A stretch of 36,949 bases of DNA from JAAYEA01 sp012689325 (GTDB lineage Bacteria > Chloroflexota > Anaerolineae > JAAYEA01), in contig DAITVZ010000056.1 in assembly GCA_036841525.1 (NCBI GenBank), forward strand, positions 1 through 36,949. Direction: 5' to 3'. Position numbers and translations under genes: made by a program. Shown piece by piece: positions 17,595 to 25,330 of the stretch. Every line of letters begins with the position of its first letter. Position 1 is the first letter of the stretch. The notes beneath the pieces are model-generated. The model worked only from the letters and a program-made list of their open reading frames with translations. It did no database searches and was not told where the DNA came from.

Positions 17595-17797
17595 ATTCGC
17601 CTCCTCCATTCACACTAGACTCGGTGCATCGGCACTACAACCCAGTATCTGGCGCTCAGGCCCACGCGGGCCACGGCGATCGCCAGCAGGCTCTTGGCCC
17701 AGAGGGCGGTGGTCGATATCAGGGCGCGGCGAATGGGGCGCATCAGTCGAGCGGACAGGAGTCCTGCTTGCTCCCAATGCGCCGGCAGCCGGCGCCA
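17595..17797. other. 203 bp intergenic region with no recognisable gene
   Basis: It lies between the end of a UroD-like gene and the start of the DHPS-like gene, both leftward. A 42-codon frame at 17743-17615 (-) with a hydrophobic middle is present but has no homology I recognise and no good ribosome site. The gap is longer than its neighbours, so it could hold a decayed gene. Confidence 0.4.
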
Positions 17798-18832
17798 CTA
17801 TCCCCGCAACTCGAGCGCCGCCGCAAAGAGCGCCTGCACGTTCTCCCAGGGAAAGCCTGGGTCGATCTCGATATAAAGCCAGGAGCCGCCACGCGACGCG
17901 CCAAAGGTCTCGCAGAGCCGGTGCACATAGGCGCGTATCTGCTCAGGAGTGCCACGCTGCATCAGATCGCCGCGATCGGGGTGTAGCTGCACGGCCAGGC
18001 CAAGATCGTGGCAGCGATGCGCCAGATCATCTAGGCGGAAGGCGGTCAGTTGCGGCCAGATGGCCCGGACGCCGAGATCGGCAAACTCGGGCAATAGATC
18101 AGGGATATAGCCGCAGCAGTGGAAAAAGACCTGCTTTCCCGCGCGCAGCACCGGTTCAAAGAGCCGCTGGTAGCGCGGCCTGAAGAAGCGCCGCCACACC
18201 GGCATCGGGAAGAAAAGGCGATCCTGCATGCCATAGTCATCGCCAAAAGTGACCGCATCCACATCCAGCGCCAAAGCCCGTTGCACATAGTCCAGTTGGT
18301 TCTCGACAATGAGATCGGCGATGCGGTTTATCTCCGGCGTGTCTTCCATGATGTCAATGAGCACATCGGCAAAGGGCCGCAGCGACTGCATGCGCTCAAA
18401 GAGTTGCGCTCCGCCGCCTGTAAGGAAGTAACGCCGTTTGTGCTCTTGCGCCGCCTGCAGCTCCGACGCAAGGGCTGACCCTTCCGGTGGTGGCAGTGCA
18501 GGGGCCTGATAGCTGGCAAGCGCGGCTAGATCAGCCAGCGGGTACTTGCGGCGGTGCCCCCAGACGCCGAAAATGCGGTATTCCCAGGCCGTGCCCCATT
18601 CATCGGTGCGGAAGGCATGGTAGCGGCCATCGGCATCCCAGTCCTCCGGCGGCGGAGGGGCTGGCATGGCAAAGGAGCGCGAGTCGCCAAAGTCGTGTGG
18701 CGTCTGCTGCATCAGATCGAGCAGCTTCTCTCCGTGCTCAAAGAGCCCGCCTGGCGAGCGGTGAATCTGCAGCGGGATGATGTCGGGAGCTTGAAAGCGG
18801 AGGGCCGCCCAAACACGTTCGCGTGGAAGCAT
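17798..18832 (-). CDS. UroD-like (MtaA-type) protein, HCCG variant
   Basis: A 344-residue UroD-superfamily protein. His238-Cys-Cys240-Gly in VFFHCCGYI matches the His-x-Cys zinc motif of MtaA-type methyltransferases, and DDYGMQ at 198-203 is the conserved acidic loop before it. Its C-terminus ends in an IDPGFPWENV segment without an obvious third Cys ligand. Such proteins move methyl groups between corrinoid proteins and thiols, or act on unknown sugar-related substrates in heterotrophs. AGAGGGA precedes the ATG at 18832. It shares a leftward run with the HD, NIPSNAP and another UroD-like gene, though the 200 bp gap downstream separates it from the MBL gene. Confidence 0.78.
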   Translation of the reverse strand: MLPRERVWAALRFQAPDIIPLQIHRSPGGLFEHGEKLLDLMQQTPHDFGDSRSFAMPAPPPPEDWDADGRYHAFRTDEWGTAWEYRIFGVWGHRRKYPLADLAALASYQAPALPPPEGSALASELQAAQEHKRRYFLTGGGAQLFERMQSLRPFADVLIDIMEDTPEINRIADLIVENQLDYVQRALALDVDAVTFGDDYGMQDRLFFPMPVWRRFFRPRYQRLFEPVLRAGKQVFFHCCGYIPDLLPEFADLGVRAIWPQLTAFRLDDLAHRCHDLGLAVQLHPDRGDLMQRGTPEQIRAYVHRLCETFGASRGGSWLYIEIDPGFPWENVQALFAAALELRG

Positions 18833-18938
18833 CTATTCCCTCTTGAGAGTCATGGCCTCGATCACATGCGAGTCGCGATATCGAGCGACCGCACGACTGG
18901 CAACGCCGCGCGGTGTAGCACCTCGACATCCGCCCAAA

Positions 18939-19388
18939 CTAACGCCAATCCGTCGCCGGCTCGCCCTCCAGCAAGGAGAGATAGCGCCAGGCGGCATGGT
19001 AGCGCCTGGCGCGTTCCAGGTCGTGGTCCTGCAGCGCCTCGAGACGCCGCAGATCGAGATTGTCCTCCAGATCGGCCAGCTTGACGCGCCGGGCGAGGGG
19101 GTTGGGCGCGATGCGCTGGATGAACGCCTCGTAGCTCTCCTGCGGCTGCCGCGTGAGGGCTGCCACGGCCTCCACCACCGCCGGCGGGAACCCTTCAGCG
19201 CGCAGATCCGCCAGCGAGACGTCCGTGTCCTCGATCACATCGTGCAGCACGGCGACCATCATGCCCTCCGGACTGGGCTGGCGCAGCATGAGGCGAAGCG
19301 GGTGCAGGATATAGGACGCGCCCGCTTTGTCGAACTGCCCTTCGTGCGCTCGCGCCGCCAGGGCGATGGCTCGGTTGAGCGTGGACAT
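18939..19388 (-). CDS. Small stand-alone HD hydrolase of RelA/SpoT (Mesh1-like) type
   Basis: A 149-residue protein consisting only of the HD domain seen in SpoT. Metal and catalytic residues are visible: His15 (ARAHEGQ), His29-Pro (YILHP), His49-Asp50 with VIED, and KLADLEDN (103-110). Family members hydrolyse the 3'-pyrophosphate of (p)ppGpp or act as NADPH phosphatases. There is no synthetase domain, so it would only lower alarmone. The ATG at 19388 was chosen over an in-frame GTG four codons upstream, which overlaps the TGTGAGG ribosome site. It follows a truncated GNAT frame and the NIPSNAP gene. Confidence 0.82.
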   Translation of the reverse strand: MSTLNRAIALAARAHEGQFDKAGASYILHPLRLMLRQPSPEGMMVAVLHDVIEDTDVSLADLRAEGFPPAVVEAVAALTRQPQESYEAFIQRIAPNPLARRVKLADLEDNLDLRRLEALQDHDLERARRYHAAWRYLSLLEGEPATDWR

Positions 19389-19396
19389 GGTGGGCC

Positions 19397-19486
19397 TCAC
19401 AAGAGAAGAGCCATGGTGTAGTGGGCAAAGATGCCCTCGGCATCGCTGGGACGGCCCCGACGGATGACGATCCCTTCGGGGAGCAC
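19397..19486 (-). pseudogene. N-terminal remnant of a GNAT acetyltransferase
   Basis: A 29-codon frame from a GTG three bases after the NIPSNAP stop reads LPEGIVIRRGRPSDAEGI then FAHYTMALLL and a stop at 19397. The IVIRRGRPSDAEGIFAHY part is the typical first strand and helix of a GNAT acetyltransferase. The rest of the domain (about 120 residues) is missing, and the HD gene begins nine bases later. I read it as a gene whose body was deleted, leaving its start in the operon. The similarity is by inspection of a short segment only. Confidence 0.5.
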
Positions 19487-19488
19487 GG

Positions 19489-19812
19489 CTACCGCAGCAC
19501 CGATTTCGGCGTCGGGATGATGCGGGTGATGACGTGCTTGGTGCGGTCGATCATCTCGCCGGCCTTGGGCCCGATGACGTTCTTCCAATAGTCATCCTCA
19601 TAGACGGCCTGGTAGAGCGCTTTGCGCTCCTCCTCGCTGTCGAAGCGGCGAATCCAGACGTACAGGTCGTCCTCTTCCTCGCCCACGAAGGTGCCCACCG
19701 GCACCATGCCCTTGGAGATCTGGAAGGGGATGATGACCTCCTCCATGTACTTGACCCAGTCGGCGCGCTTGCCGGGACGGCAACGGTACTGCCTCAACTC
19801 GAAGAATGCCAT
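19489..19812 (-). CDS. NIPSNAP-family dimeric alpha/beta-barrel protein
   Basis: A 107-residue protein with the ferredoxin-like NIPSNAP pattern: FFELRQYRCRPGKRADW at the start, a middle GTFVGEEEDDLYVWIRRF strand pair, then the SEEERKALYQAVY helix and a closing IIPTP. Members form dimers and act as small-molecule binding or monooxygenase-like proteins; no specific role can be given. GGAGGT precedes the ATG at 19812. It lies 25 bp after a UroD-like gene in the same leftward operon. Confidence 0.85.
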   Translation of the reverse strand: MAFFELRQYRCRPGKRADWVKYMEEVIIPFQISKGMVPVGTFVGEEEDDLYVWIRRFDSEEERKALYQAVYEDDYWKNVIGPKAGEMIDRTKHVITRIIPTPKSVLR

Positions 19813-19837
19813 GATCTGTTACCTCCAGTATGATAGG

Positions 19838-21067
19838 TCACTCCGGCCAGAATTCGTCAATCACCTCGCGGGTGACGGCCACCCAGTTGCGGACGCGATC
19901 CGGGTCGCCCTGCACCGTCTCCACGTCCTTGAGCGTCACGTCCACGTGCAGGTCTTTGCAGTAGGAAAAGCTCTGCCTGAGGATGCGACGGACGCGCTCG
20001 GGGTCCCAGCCATAGCTGACCATATCGGCAGGGCTGGGCCGGTAGCTAAAGATGCGGTCTGTCCCGATCTGCTCCGCGCATTTGCGGACGTCGGCGGTCA
20101 GGGCCACGGCGATCCGGCGGATATTGGGCAGCGCCATGATGTAGGGGATCTTGTAGGTCAGGTCCTCGCAGCAGCCATAGGAGACCAGCCCAAAGTGTCG
20201 CATGATCTCGGCCTGATACTGGAACATGAACTCGTTCCATAGTTTGGGCCCCACCAGCGTTGTCTCCTGGGACGCGGAAAAGTACCATAGATCGCCGCGC
20301 CGGACTGGGGCGCTGGCGGGAGCGGGATCGGCCAGCTCTTCGGCATAGGAGAGGCACTGGTTCTCGTGATCGCAGAGGCGCCAGTCGCCCGCGCGCTCCG
20401 CTTCCTCTTGGGCGCGGATAATGCCGTCACGCATGAAGGCCAGCACCTCGTGCAACCAGTCGGGCCGGTCCATCATGTCCCACATGATCTGCTCCAGGCC
20501 GCGCAGATAGGCCAGGTGCGTCGAGATGTCACCGCCCCAACTCCGGTAGGCGGGAGCGCGGTCGATCGAGATGGTGATGATATCGCCGATGGCGTCTTGC
20601 AGGCGGGCGGCGCGGCGGGCGGTCTCCTCCTCGTTCACGACATGGTGCGGCTCCACCATCTTGGCGAAGTCCTCGGGCTCTTTGAGCGGCGGGTCCCAGA
20701 CCCGGGAGCCGGTCGGCTCCGTGCGCTCGCTCCAGGGGACGGCCAGGCCCCAGAGGCCGCCGGGAGGCGTCACGAGCGCGGCGTTCACGGTCACCCAGGG
20801 CTCCAGGATATAGTCGTCGCCAAAGGTGTCTCGGAAGAGGCCTTGGCGGAAGAAATCCTCGTAATGCCGGAAGAAGGGGTCCTGGCACTGGTATTGCCGC
20901 GCGGGCATCTCTGCCCAGGCAAAGGCGCGGACATAGATGAGCGGCTTGGGGCGCTTGAAGCTATTGTGCTTGCGCCAGAGGTTGCGGCGCTCCTCCTGGA
21001 TAGGCTTGGTGGCGGCCTCCAGGTAGCGCTTGGCGAGGTCGCGGAGGATCACGATGTCTTGGTCCAT
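19838..21067 (-). CDS. UroD-like protein with degenerate metal motif (GCCE)
   Basis: A 409-residue, longer UroD-superfamily member that heads a leftward operon. The position of the His-x-Cys zinc motif reads Gly298-Cys-Cys300-Glu, so the histidine ligand is lost. A long N-terminal part (RNLWRKHNSFKRPKPLIYVR) resembles the partial gene at the left edge of the window. The middle has the RSWGGD and HLAYLRGLEQIMWDMMD helices of the family. It may bind a different substrate or metal. The ATG at 21067 has AAGGAGAG directly before it; upstream in-frame starts overlap the promoter. Strong promoter at 21095-21122. Confidence 0.78.
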   Translation of the reverse strand: MDQDIVILRDLAKRYLEAATKPIQEERRNLWRKHNSFKRPKPLIYVRAFAWAEMPARQYQCQDPFFRHYEDFFRQGLFRDTFGDDYILEPWVTVNAALVTPPGGLWGLAVPWSERTEPTGSRVWDPPLKEPEDFAKMVEPHHVVNEEETARRAARLQDAIGDIITISIDRAPAYRSWGGDISTHLAYLRGLEQIMWDMMDRPDWLHEVLAFMRDGIIRAQEEAERAGDWRLCDHENQCLSYAEELADPAPASAPVRRGDLWYFSASQETTLVGPKLWNEFMFQYQAEIMRHFGLVSYGCCEDLTYKIPYIMALPNIRRIAVALTADVRKCAEQIGTDRIFSYRPSPADMVSYGWDPERVRRILRQSFSYCKDLHVDVTLKDVETVQGDPDRVRNWVAVTREVIDEFWPE

Positions 21068-21094
21068 GGCTCTCCTTAGGGTAGGGCTTGGGGC

Positions 21095-21122
21095 ATTGTA
21101 GGCCAATGCGCGGCGGGGTCAA
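21095..21122 (-). promoter_or_regulatory. Strong promoter for the UroD-like/NIPSNAP/HD operon
   Basis: Minus strand TTGACC (21122-21117), 16 bp spacer, TACAAT (21100-21095), 28 bases ahead of the ATG at 21067. Confidence 0.7.
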
Positions 21123-21132
21123 ATCGGGCCAC

Positions 21133-21161
21133 TTGCGGCGAACCTCGGCCCATGTTATACT
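21133..21161 (+). promoter_or_regulatory. Promoter of the YgjP-like gene, giving a leaderless message
   Basis: TTGCGG (21133-21138), 17 bp spacer, TATACT (21156-21161). The expected start falls at 21168-21170, on or within two bases of the ATG at 21170. Confidence 0.6.
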
Positions 21162-21169
21162 GGGTTTCC

Positions 21170-21664
21170 ATGGACGTCAAGATCATCCGCAGCAAGCGAC
21201 GCAAAAAGACGGTGCAGGGCAGCCTGCAGGATGGGGTGCTGGTGGTTCGCGCCCCGGAGCGCGCCACGCAGGCCGAGCTGGATCGCGCAGTGGGCGCGCT
21301 GAAGGCCCGCATGGAGCGCAGGCTGCTTACCCAGGCCCCCAGCGACGAGTTGCTCGAGCGGCGGGCGCGGGAGCTGAACCGCGAGCACTTTGGCGGCGCG
21401 CTGCGCTGGAGCTCGGTGCGGTGGGTCACCAACCAGCACACCCAGTTGGGAAGCTGCACCTCGCTGGACGGAACTATCCGCCTCTCGCACCGCCTCGCCC
21501 AGATGCCGCCTTTTGTGCGTGACTATGTGCTCATGCACGAGCTGGCCCACTTGCTGGAGCCGAACCATGGGTCGCGCTTCTGGGAGCTGGTGAACCGCTT
21601 CCCGCGCGCCGAGCGGGCGCGCGGCTACCTCATGGCCATCGGCTCGGAGCCGCTGGAAGAGTAG
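21170..21664 (+). CDS. YgjP-like / SprT-type zinc metalloprotease domain protein
   Basis: A 164-residue protein of the YgjP metal-dependent hydrolase family. The zinc motif is HELAHLLEPNHG: His123, Glu124, His127, and third ligand His133, as in the WLM/SprT fold. The N-terminal half (IIRSKRRKKTVQGSL) is the usual strand-rich lead. E. coli YgjP is proposed to bind nucleotide-related enzymes, but the substrate is not settled. Of two candidate starts the ATG at 21152 overlaps the -10 element, so 21170 is used. No Shine-Dalgarno lies before 21170, which agrees with leaderless translation. Convergent with the BNR_4 gene. Confidence 0.82.
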   Translation: MDVKIIRSKRRKKTVQGSLQDGVLVVRAPERATQAELDRAVGALKARMERRLLTQAPSDELLERRARELNREHFGGALRWSSVRWVTNQHTQLGSCTSLDGTIRLSHRLAQMPPFVRDYVLMHELAHLLEPNHGSRFWELVNRFPRAERARGYLMAIGSEPLEE

Positions 21665-21670
21665 CTTCGC

Positions 21671-22909
21671 TCACGCCTTGAGCAGGTATACCCCCGTCTG
21701 GACGGTGTTGGCATTGTTTCCCCCGATCCCCCCGGCGTTGAGGCCGTCGGTATACATCAGCCACGGCCCGTCCGCGCAGCAGACATTGCGACGGTTCCAG
21801 TCCCACGCTTCCTGCGCCGGCAGCCAGCGCGCGCTGGCCGGGTTGGTGTCCGTGACCTGCGCGTGAGAGACCAGCTCGCCTTTGGCGTTCAGCACCACGC
21901 GATGTATCTCGTGACTGGGATCGAACCAGCGCGTTTCGCGCCGGTTCGGGTCGGCGGCCAGGGCGAGGTGAAGGTGGCCGGCCGCATCGCAAGAGAGGCT
22001 GGAGGAGCGCCCTCCCACGGCATTGAGCCCGCCAAGCGGCTCGGCCAGGTCGAGCGCCGCCCAGCCCCCTTCCTCGCGGCGCCAGAGCGCGCCGCTGGGG
22101 TGGCCGGGGACGCTGGCAAAGAGCCAGGGGCGATCCTGCGCATCCACCACCAGGTTGCCGAGGCGCACGCCTCCGGCGGCGTGGTGGCAGATCGGCCGCA
22201 TGGTCTCGATGGTGATGGGCAGCGCATCGCAGCGCATCCCTTCGTTCCACCAGGTATCCCCGCCATCAGGCGAGCAAAGGTGAACGATGGCGCGGCCCTC
22301 GCAGTCGATGGCGCGGCCTGACTCGGCATAGTGGAACTGGAAGACCAGGTGCAGCGTGCCCGTGGGACCGAGCGCCAGCGCTTGCATGTAGTGGTTGTAG
22401 CCGGGCGTCGGGCTGATGGCCAGCGAGACGGGCGGCTCCCAGGGCCGTCCCAGTCGCTTGCGCCGGTACCAGAGCTGCCAGCGCTCGGCCTGCTCGCGGT
22501 GGGCCAGGTGCAGCGTCCCCGAGGCGTCGATCACGAGGCTGGGGTAGGTGTCCTTGGGGCCCAACGGCTCGGGCGCGCTCCAACTGGCCGGATCGCCGGG
22601 GCGGTCGGAATAGCGGTAGAGGAAGGGGCCATGGTGCGCCCCGACCAACGCGTGCAGCCGTCCGCCGCCATCCATGGCCAAGGCTGGGCCGCAGTGGTTG
22701 TCGCTGCCCTCGCCCAGGACCATGGTGTGGGCGAGCTTGGCCGCAGCCAGATTCCACACGCCCAGCATGGCGCGCGTCGGCTCCCCGGGCTGGCGCGCCG
22801 CCTCCAGCCAGCCAAGGTACAACCGGCCATCGGCGCGGACGATCTTGTTGCTCATCTCGTAGGCGGTGGCGCGGTCGGAGCCTGCGCTGCTGATCAGGTG
22901 ATGCGGCAT
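21671..22909 (-). CDS. BNR_4-repeat beta-propeller protein, possible polysaccharide lyase/hydrolase
   Basis: A 412-residue protein built of repeated blades with the BNR_4 pattern: SDNHCGPALAMDGGGRLHAL (69-88), then TYPSLVIDASGTLHLAH, YNHYMQALALGPTGTLHLVF, and later NLVVDAQDRPWLF and CDAAGHLHLAL. The family includes seven-bladed ulvan-lyase-type PL24/PL25 enzymes, and the paired His residues after the second blade (GAHHGPFLY) match that group. No signal peptide is seen, so it would act in the cytoplasm on imported oligosaccharide. It is the second gene of the cupin operon (19 bp gap). GGAGG precedes the ATG at 22909. Confidence 0.75.
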   Translation of the reverse strand: MPHHLISSAGSDRATAYEMSNKIVRADGRLYLGWLEAARQPGEPTRAMLGVWNLAAAKLAHTMVLGEGSDNHCGPALAMDGGGRLHALVGAHHGPFLYRYSDRPGDPASWSAPEPLGPKDTYPSLVIDASGTLHLAHREQAERWQLWYRRKRLGRPWEPPVSLAISPTPGYNHYMQALALGPTGTLHLVFQFHYAESGRAIDCEGRAIVHLCSPDGGDTWWNEGMRCDALPITIETMRPICHHAAGGVRLGNLVVDAQDRPWLFASVPGHPSGALWRREEGGWAALDLAEPLGGLNAVGGRSSSLSCDAAGHLHLALAADPNRRETRWFDPSHEIHRVVLNAKGELVSHAQVTDTNPASARWLPAQEAWDWNRRNVCCADGPWLMYTDGLNAGGIGGNNANTVQTGVYLLKA

Positions 22910-22928
22910 GGCAACCTCCTGTCCTGGC

Positions 22929-23297
22929 TCACTGGGGGACCGGCACAAAGTCGCGCAGGCCGGTGGGGTAAGCGACAATCATCTCGGCATCGACCTCGCC
23001 AACATTCACGGCCTGGTGGGGGAGATGGGCGGGGACCACCAGCGTGTCGCCCGCCTCCAGGATGACTTGGTCGGAGCCCATGGTATGCTCGAGGCGGCCG
23101 CGGAGCAGATAGAGGACTTCCTCGCTGGCGTGGTGCAGGTGGCGCGGGTTGGCGCAGCCGGGGTGGACGATCACATGGCCGAGGGTAACCCCCTCGGCAT
23201 TGCCGATGGGCTTGCTAGCGAGCCAGTTGAGGCTGCCCCACTCCTCGACGATGGTGGCCTGGGCGGCTTGCTCCGCGGTGCGCAACGTGTAGCTCAT
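22929..23297 (-). CDS. Single-domain cupin
   Basis: A 122-residue cupin_2 protein. Motif 1 is GCANPRHLHHASEEVLYLLRG with metal ligands His53, His55 and Glu60; motif 2 is GDTLVVPAHLPHQAVN with His94. Small cupins of this kind are sugar isomerases, dioxygenases or sensors. Its pairing with a BNR_4 propeller and a divergent sugar isomerase suggests a role in sugar metabolism, for example pectin or uronate breakdown. That is inference. GGGAGGG precedes the ATG at 23297. Confidence 0.88.
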   Translation of the reverse strand: MSYTLRTAEQAAQATIVEEWGSLNWLASKPIGNAEGVTLGHVIVHPGCANPRHLHHASEEVLYLLRGRLEHTMGSDQVILEAGDTLVVPAHLPHQAVNVGEVDAEMIVAYPTGLRDFVPVPQ

Positions 23298-23329
23298 GTT
23301 GTTCCCTCCCCAGCAGATGGTTGCCTCGG

Positions 23330-23357
23330 ATTATAGCGGACATCGGCGGGGCGCCAA
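23330..23357 (-). promoter_or_regulatory. Promoter for the cupin/BNR_4 operon
   Basis: Minus strand TTGGCG (23357-23352), 16 bp spacer, perfect TATAAT (23335-23330), about 33 bases before the cupin ATG. Confidence 0.6.
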
Positions 23358-23370
23358 GTCCCCGCCCGGT

Positions 23371-23398
23371 TTGACAGGTCTGGCGCATTGGCTATGCT
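23371..23398 (+). promoter_or_regulatory. Promoter for the sugar isomerase/UroD-like operon
   Basis: Perfect TTGACA (23371-23376), 16 bp spacer, TATGCT (23393-23398). It lies back to back with the cupin promoter, 13 bp apart. Confidence 0.7.
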
Positions 23399-23404
23399 AT
23401 AGCC
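23390..23404. promoter_or_regulatory. Inverted repeat over the -10 element, candidate operator
   Basis: GGCTAT and ATAGCC flank GCT in a perfect 6 bp inverted repeat that covers the -10 of the plus-strand promoter. A repressor bound here would block transcription of the isomerase gene. Confidence 0.4.
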
Positions 23405-23435
23405 GCTAACCAAACCTTGAAAGGGGAACAGGATC

Positions 23436-24224
23436 ATGGACATGTCTCGCGTGTCGGTCTGCAGCATCGCGCTGCGGCATCTGGAAGCGGAGGCCGCCTT
23501 TCGCGTGATCGCGGAGGCCGGGTTCAAGAAGGTGGACCTTTTGCAGCGGCCGCCGCACTTTTCGCTGGACCCCGCCGAGTGCGACCCCGAGAAGGTAGCC
23601 AAGGCCGCCAGGACGTACGGCTTACAGATCGCCAACCTAGGCACCTACACCGGCGCTGGCTTTGAGAGCGAGAACCCCGCCGAGCAAGAGGCCGCGCTCA
23701 AGCTCATGTACCGGGCGATCGATCTGGCTGTCTTTTTCGGGGCGCGCTCCATCCGCGTGCGGGCCGGCAACGACGATCCGGCGTGCATCGAGCGCATCGT
23801 CCCCTGGTTCAAGCAGAGCGCCGACTATGCCGCTGCCCATCGGGTCTATATGGGCATCGAGAACCATGGCGGCGCCATCTCGGGCAACCCGGAGGTCCTG
23901 ACCTCGCTCTTTGGCAAGGTCGGATCGCCCTATTTCGGCGATCTCTACGAGCCCTACAACCTGATGAGCGCCGGGACCGAGTACCACTATGCCCTGGGCG
24001 TGATGCGCAAGCATATCGTCCATGCCCATTTCAAGCTGGGCAAGGGCAAGCCAGGCGCCATGCAGTTGACCATGCCCGAGGAGAACGAGATCGATTACCC
24101 CTGGGTGTTGAGCACGCTGGACAAGCTTGGCTACACCGGCGATTTCGCGCTCGAGTACGAGTACAAGGGCGAGCCCGCCGAGACGGCGCTGCCCAAGTGG
24201 TACGAGGCTTTCAAGGCTCTCTAG
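23436..24224 (+). CDS. Sugar phosphate isomerase/epimerase (xylose isomerase-like TIM barrel)
   Basis: A 262-residue TIM-barrel enzyme of the AP-endonuclease-2/xylose-isomerase-like family. Metal-site candidates are Glu142 and His144 (GIENHGG), Asp169 (FGDLYEP), His198 (VHAHFK) and Glu240 (ALEYEY), in the usual order. Members isomerise or epimerise keto-sugars, or dehydrate inosose. A ribosome site GAAAGGGG precedes the ATG at 23436. First gene of a two-gene operon with the UroD-like protein and divergent from the cupin and BNR_4 propeller, so likely part of the same sugar pathway. Confidence 0.88.
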   Translation: MDMSRVSVCSIALRHLEAEAAFRVIAEAGFKKVDLLQRPPHFSLDPAECDPEKVAKAARTYGLQIANLGTYTGAGFESENPAEQEAALKLMYRAIDLAVFFGARSIRVRAGNDDPACIERIVPWFKQSADYAAAHRVYMGIENHGGAISGNPEVLTSLFGKVGSPYFGDLYEPYNLMSAGTEYHYALGVMRKHIVHAHFKLGKGKPGAMQLTMPEENEIDYPWVLSTLDKLGYTGDFALEYEYKGEPAETALPKWYEAFKAL

Positions 24225-24259
24225 CAGCCTGGGGCGTCCAGACGAGAGGGAGGATGCTG

Positions 24260-25294
24260 ATGCGCTGGAAGGACCTGGTGGTGGCGCAGATCGCGCACCG
24301 GGAGACCCAGCCTGTGCCCTATTGCCTGGGCATGGAAAAGGACGTGGCCGCGCGGCTGGATGAGCACTATGGCAGCGACCGCTGGCGCAGCCTGCTGCAA
24401 AACGCCATCGTGAGTTGGGGCATCCCCAATACGATTGTGGGCAGCGGGGATAGCTCTGGGCATTTCACCGACCTGTTCGGCAGCGTCTGGCAGGTGGACC
24501 GACGGCCCTTCCATCTGGTGGAGCCGGTGCTCAGGGAGCCGAGCCTGACGGGCTATCGCTTTCCCGACCTGGAGGCGTTCTTTGTGCCCGGCTGGAAGGA
24601 GGAGGCGCTGGCCTTCATCCGGGAGAACGAGGGGCGCTTTGTGACGGCGAGCTTTGGCTTTGGCCTCTTTGAGCGCACCTGGACGCTGCGCGGCTTTACC
24701 GAGATGATGATGGATGCGGCCGGCGATCCCGCCTTTTACGACGATTTGGTCGAGGCGGTGGCGGAGCACCAACTGGCCGTGATCGACCGCCTGCTGGAAC
24801 TGCCCGTGGACGGGATCATGTTCAGCGACGACTGGGGGTACCAGCGGGGCGTCCTGTTGGGGGCGGCGCGGTGGCGGCGTTTCATCAAGCCGCGGCTGGC
24901 GCGCATGTACGAGCGGGTGCACGCGGCGGGCAAGGTCACGCTAAGCCACTGCTGCGGCAGCGTGGCCGAGATCATGCCGGACATCATCGAGATCGGACTG
25001 GACGTGCTGGAAAGCGTGCAGCCGGAGGCCGACCAGATGAACCCGTACGCGCTCAAGGCCCAGTACGGCCGCGACATCGCCTTCTGGGGCGCGCTGGGGT
25101 CGCAGTCCACCATCCCCTTCGGCCAGCCGGCGGAGATCAGGGCGGAAGTGCGGCGCCTCTGCCGCGAGATGGGACGGGGCGGGGGCTATATCCTGGGCCC
25201 GGCCAAGTCGCTCCAGCCCGAGACGTCCACCGAGAACGCCGCGGCGGTCCTGGAGGCGTTTCTGGAGCAGGCGGGCGTCCGCTGGCCTGCATGA
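24260..25294 (+). CDS. UroD-like (MtaA-type) protein, HCCG variant, second copy
   Basis: A 344-residue UroD-superfamily protein. His230-Cys-Cys232-Gly in TLSHCCGSV is the zinc-type His-x-Cys motif; MFSDDWGYQ (187-195) is the acidic loop; and YILGPAKSLQP near the end matches the UroD closing strand, without a Cys third ligand. In arrangement of motifs it resembles the protein at 17798-18832. The ATG at 24260 was chosen over the ATG at 24254, because GGGAGG abuts 24254 but sits six bases from 24260. It follows the sugar isomerase by 35 bp and ends at a terminator, so a sugar-related function is likely. Confidence 0.8.
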   Translation: MRWKDLVVAQIAHRETQPVPYCLGMEKDVAARLDEHYGSDRWRSLLQNAIVSWGIPNTIVGSGDSSGHFTDLFGSVWQVDRRPFHLVEPVLREPSLTGYRFPDLEAFFVPGWKEEALAFIRENEGRFVTASFGFGLFERTWTLRGFTEMMMDAAGDPAFYDDLVEAVAEHQLAVIDRLLELPVDGIMFSDDWGYQRGVLLGAARWRRFIKPRLARMYERVHAAGKVTLSHCCGSVAEIMPDIIEIGLDVLESVQPEADQMNPYALKAQYGRDIAFWGALGSQSTIPFGQPAEIRAEVRRLCREMGRGGGYILGPAKSLQPETSTENAAAVLEAFLEQAGVRWPA

Positions 25295-25300
25295 TTCCGA

Positions 25301-25328
25301 GGGGCGGGGCGAGCGACCCGCCCCTTTT
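25301..25328 (+). terminator. Intrinsic terminator after the UroD-like gene
   Basis: An 8 bp all-GC stem (25301-25308 with 25317-25324), 8-base loop, then TTTT. It lies seven bases after the stop and just before the convergent GH43 gene. Confidence 0.8.
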
Positions 25329-25330
25329 CG

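Noticed and set aside
17615..17743. 42-codon hydrophobic frame after the UroD-like gene
   Set aside because: No ribosome site and no recognised similarity; kept only as a note on the intergenic region.
23346..23366. 7 bp GC hairpin between the cupin and isomerase promoters
   Set aside because: No T-run; most likely a by-product of GC-rich sequence in the -35 region.
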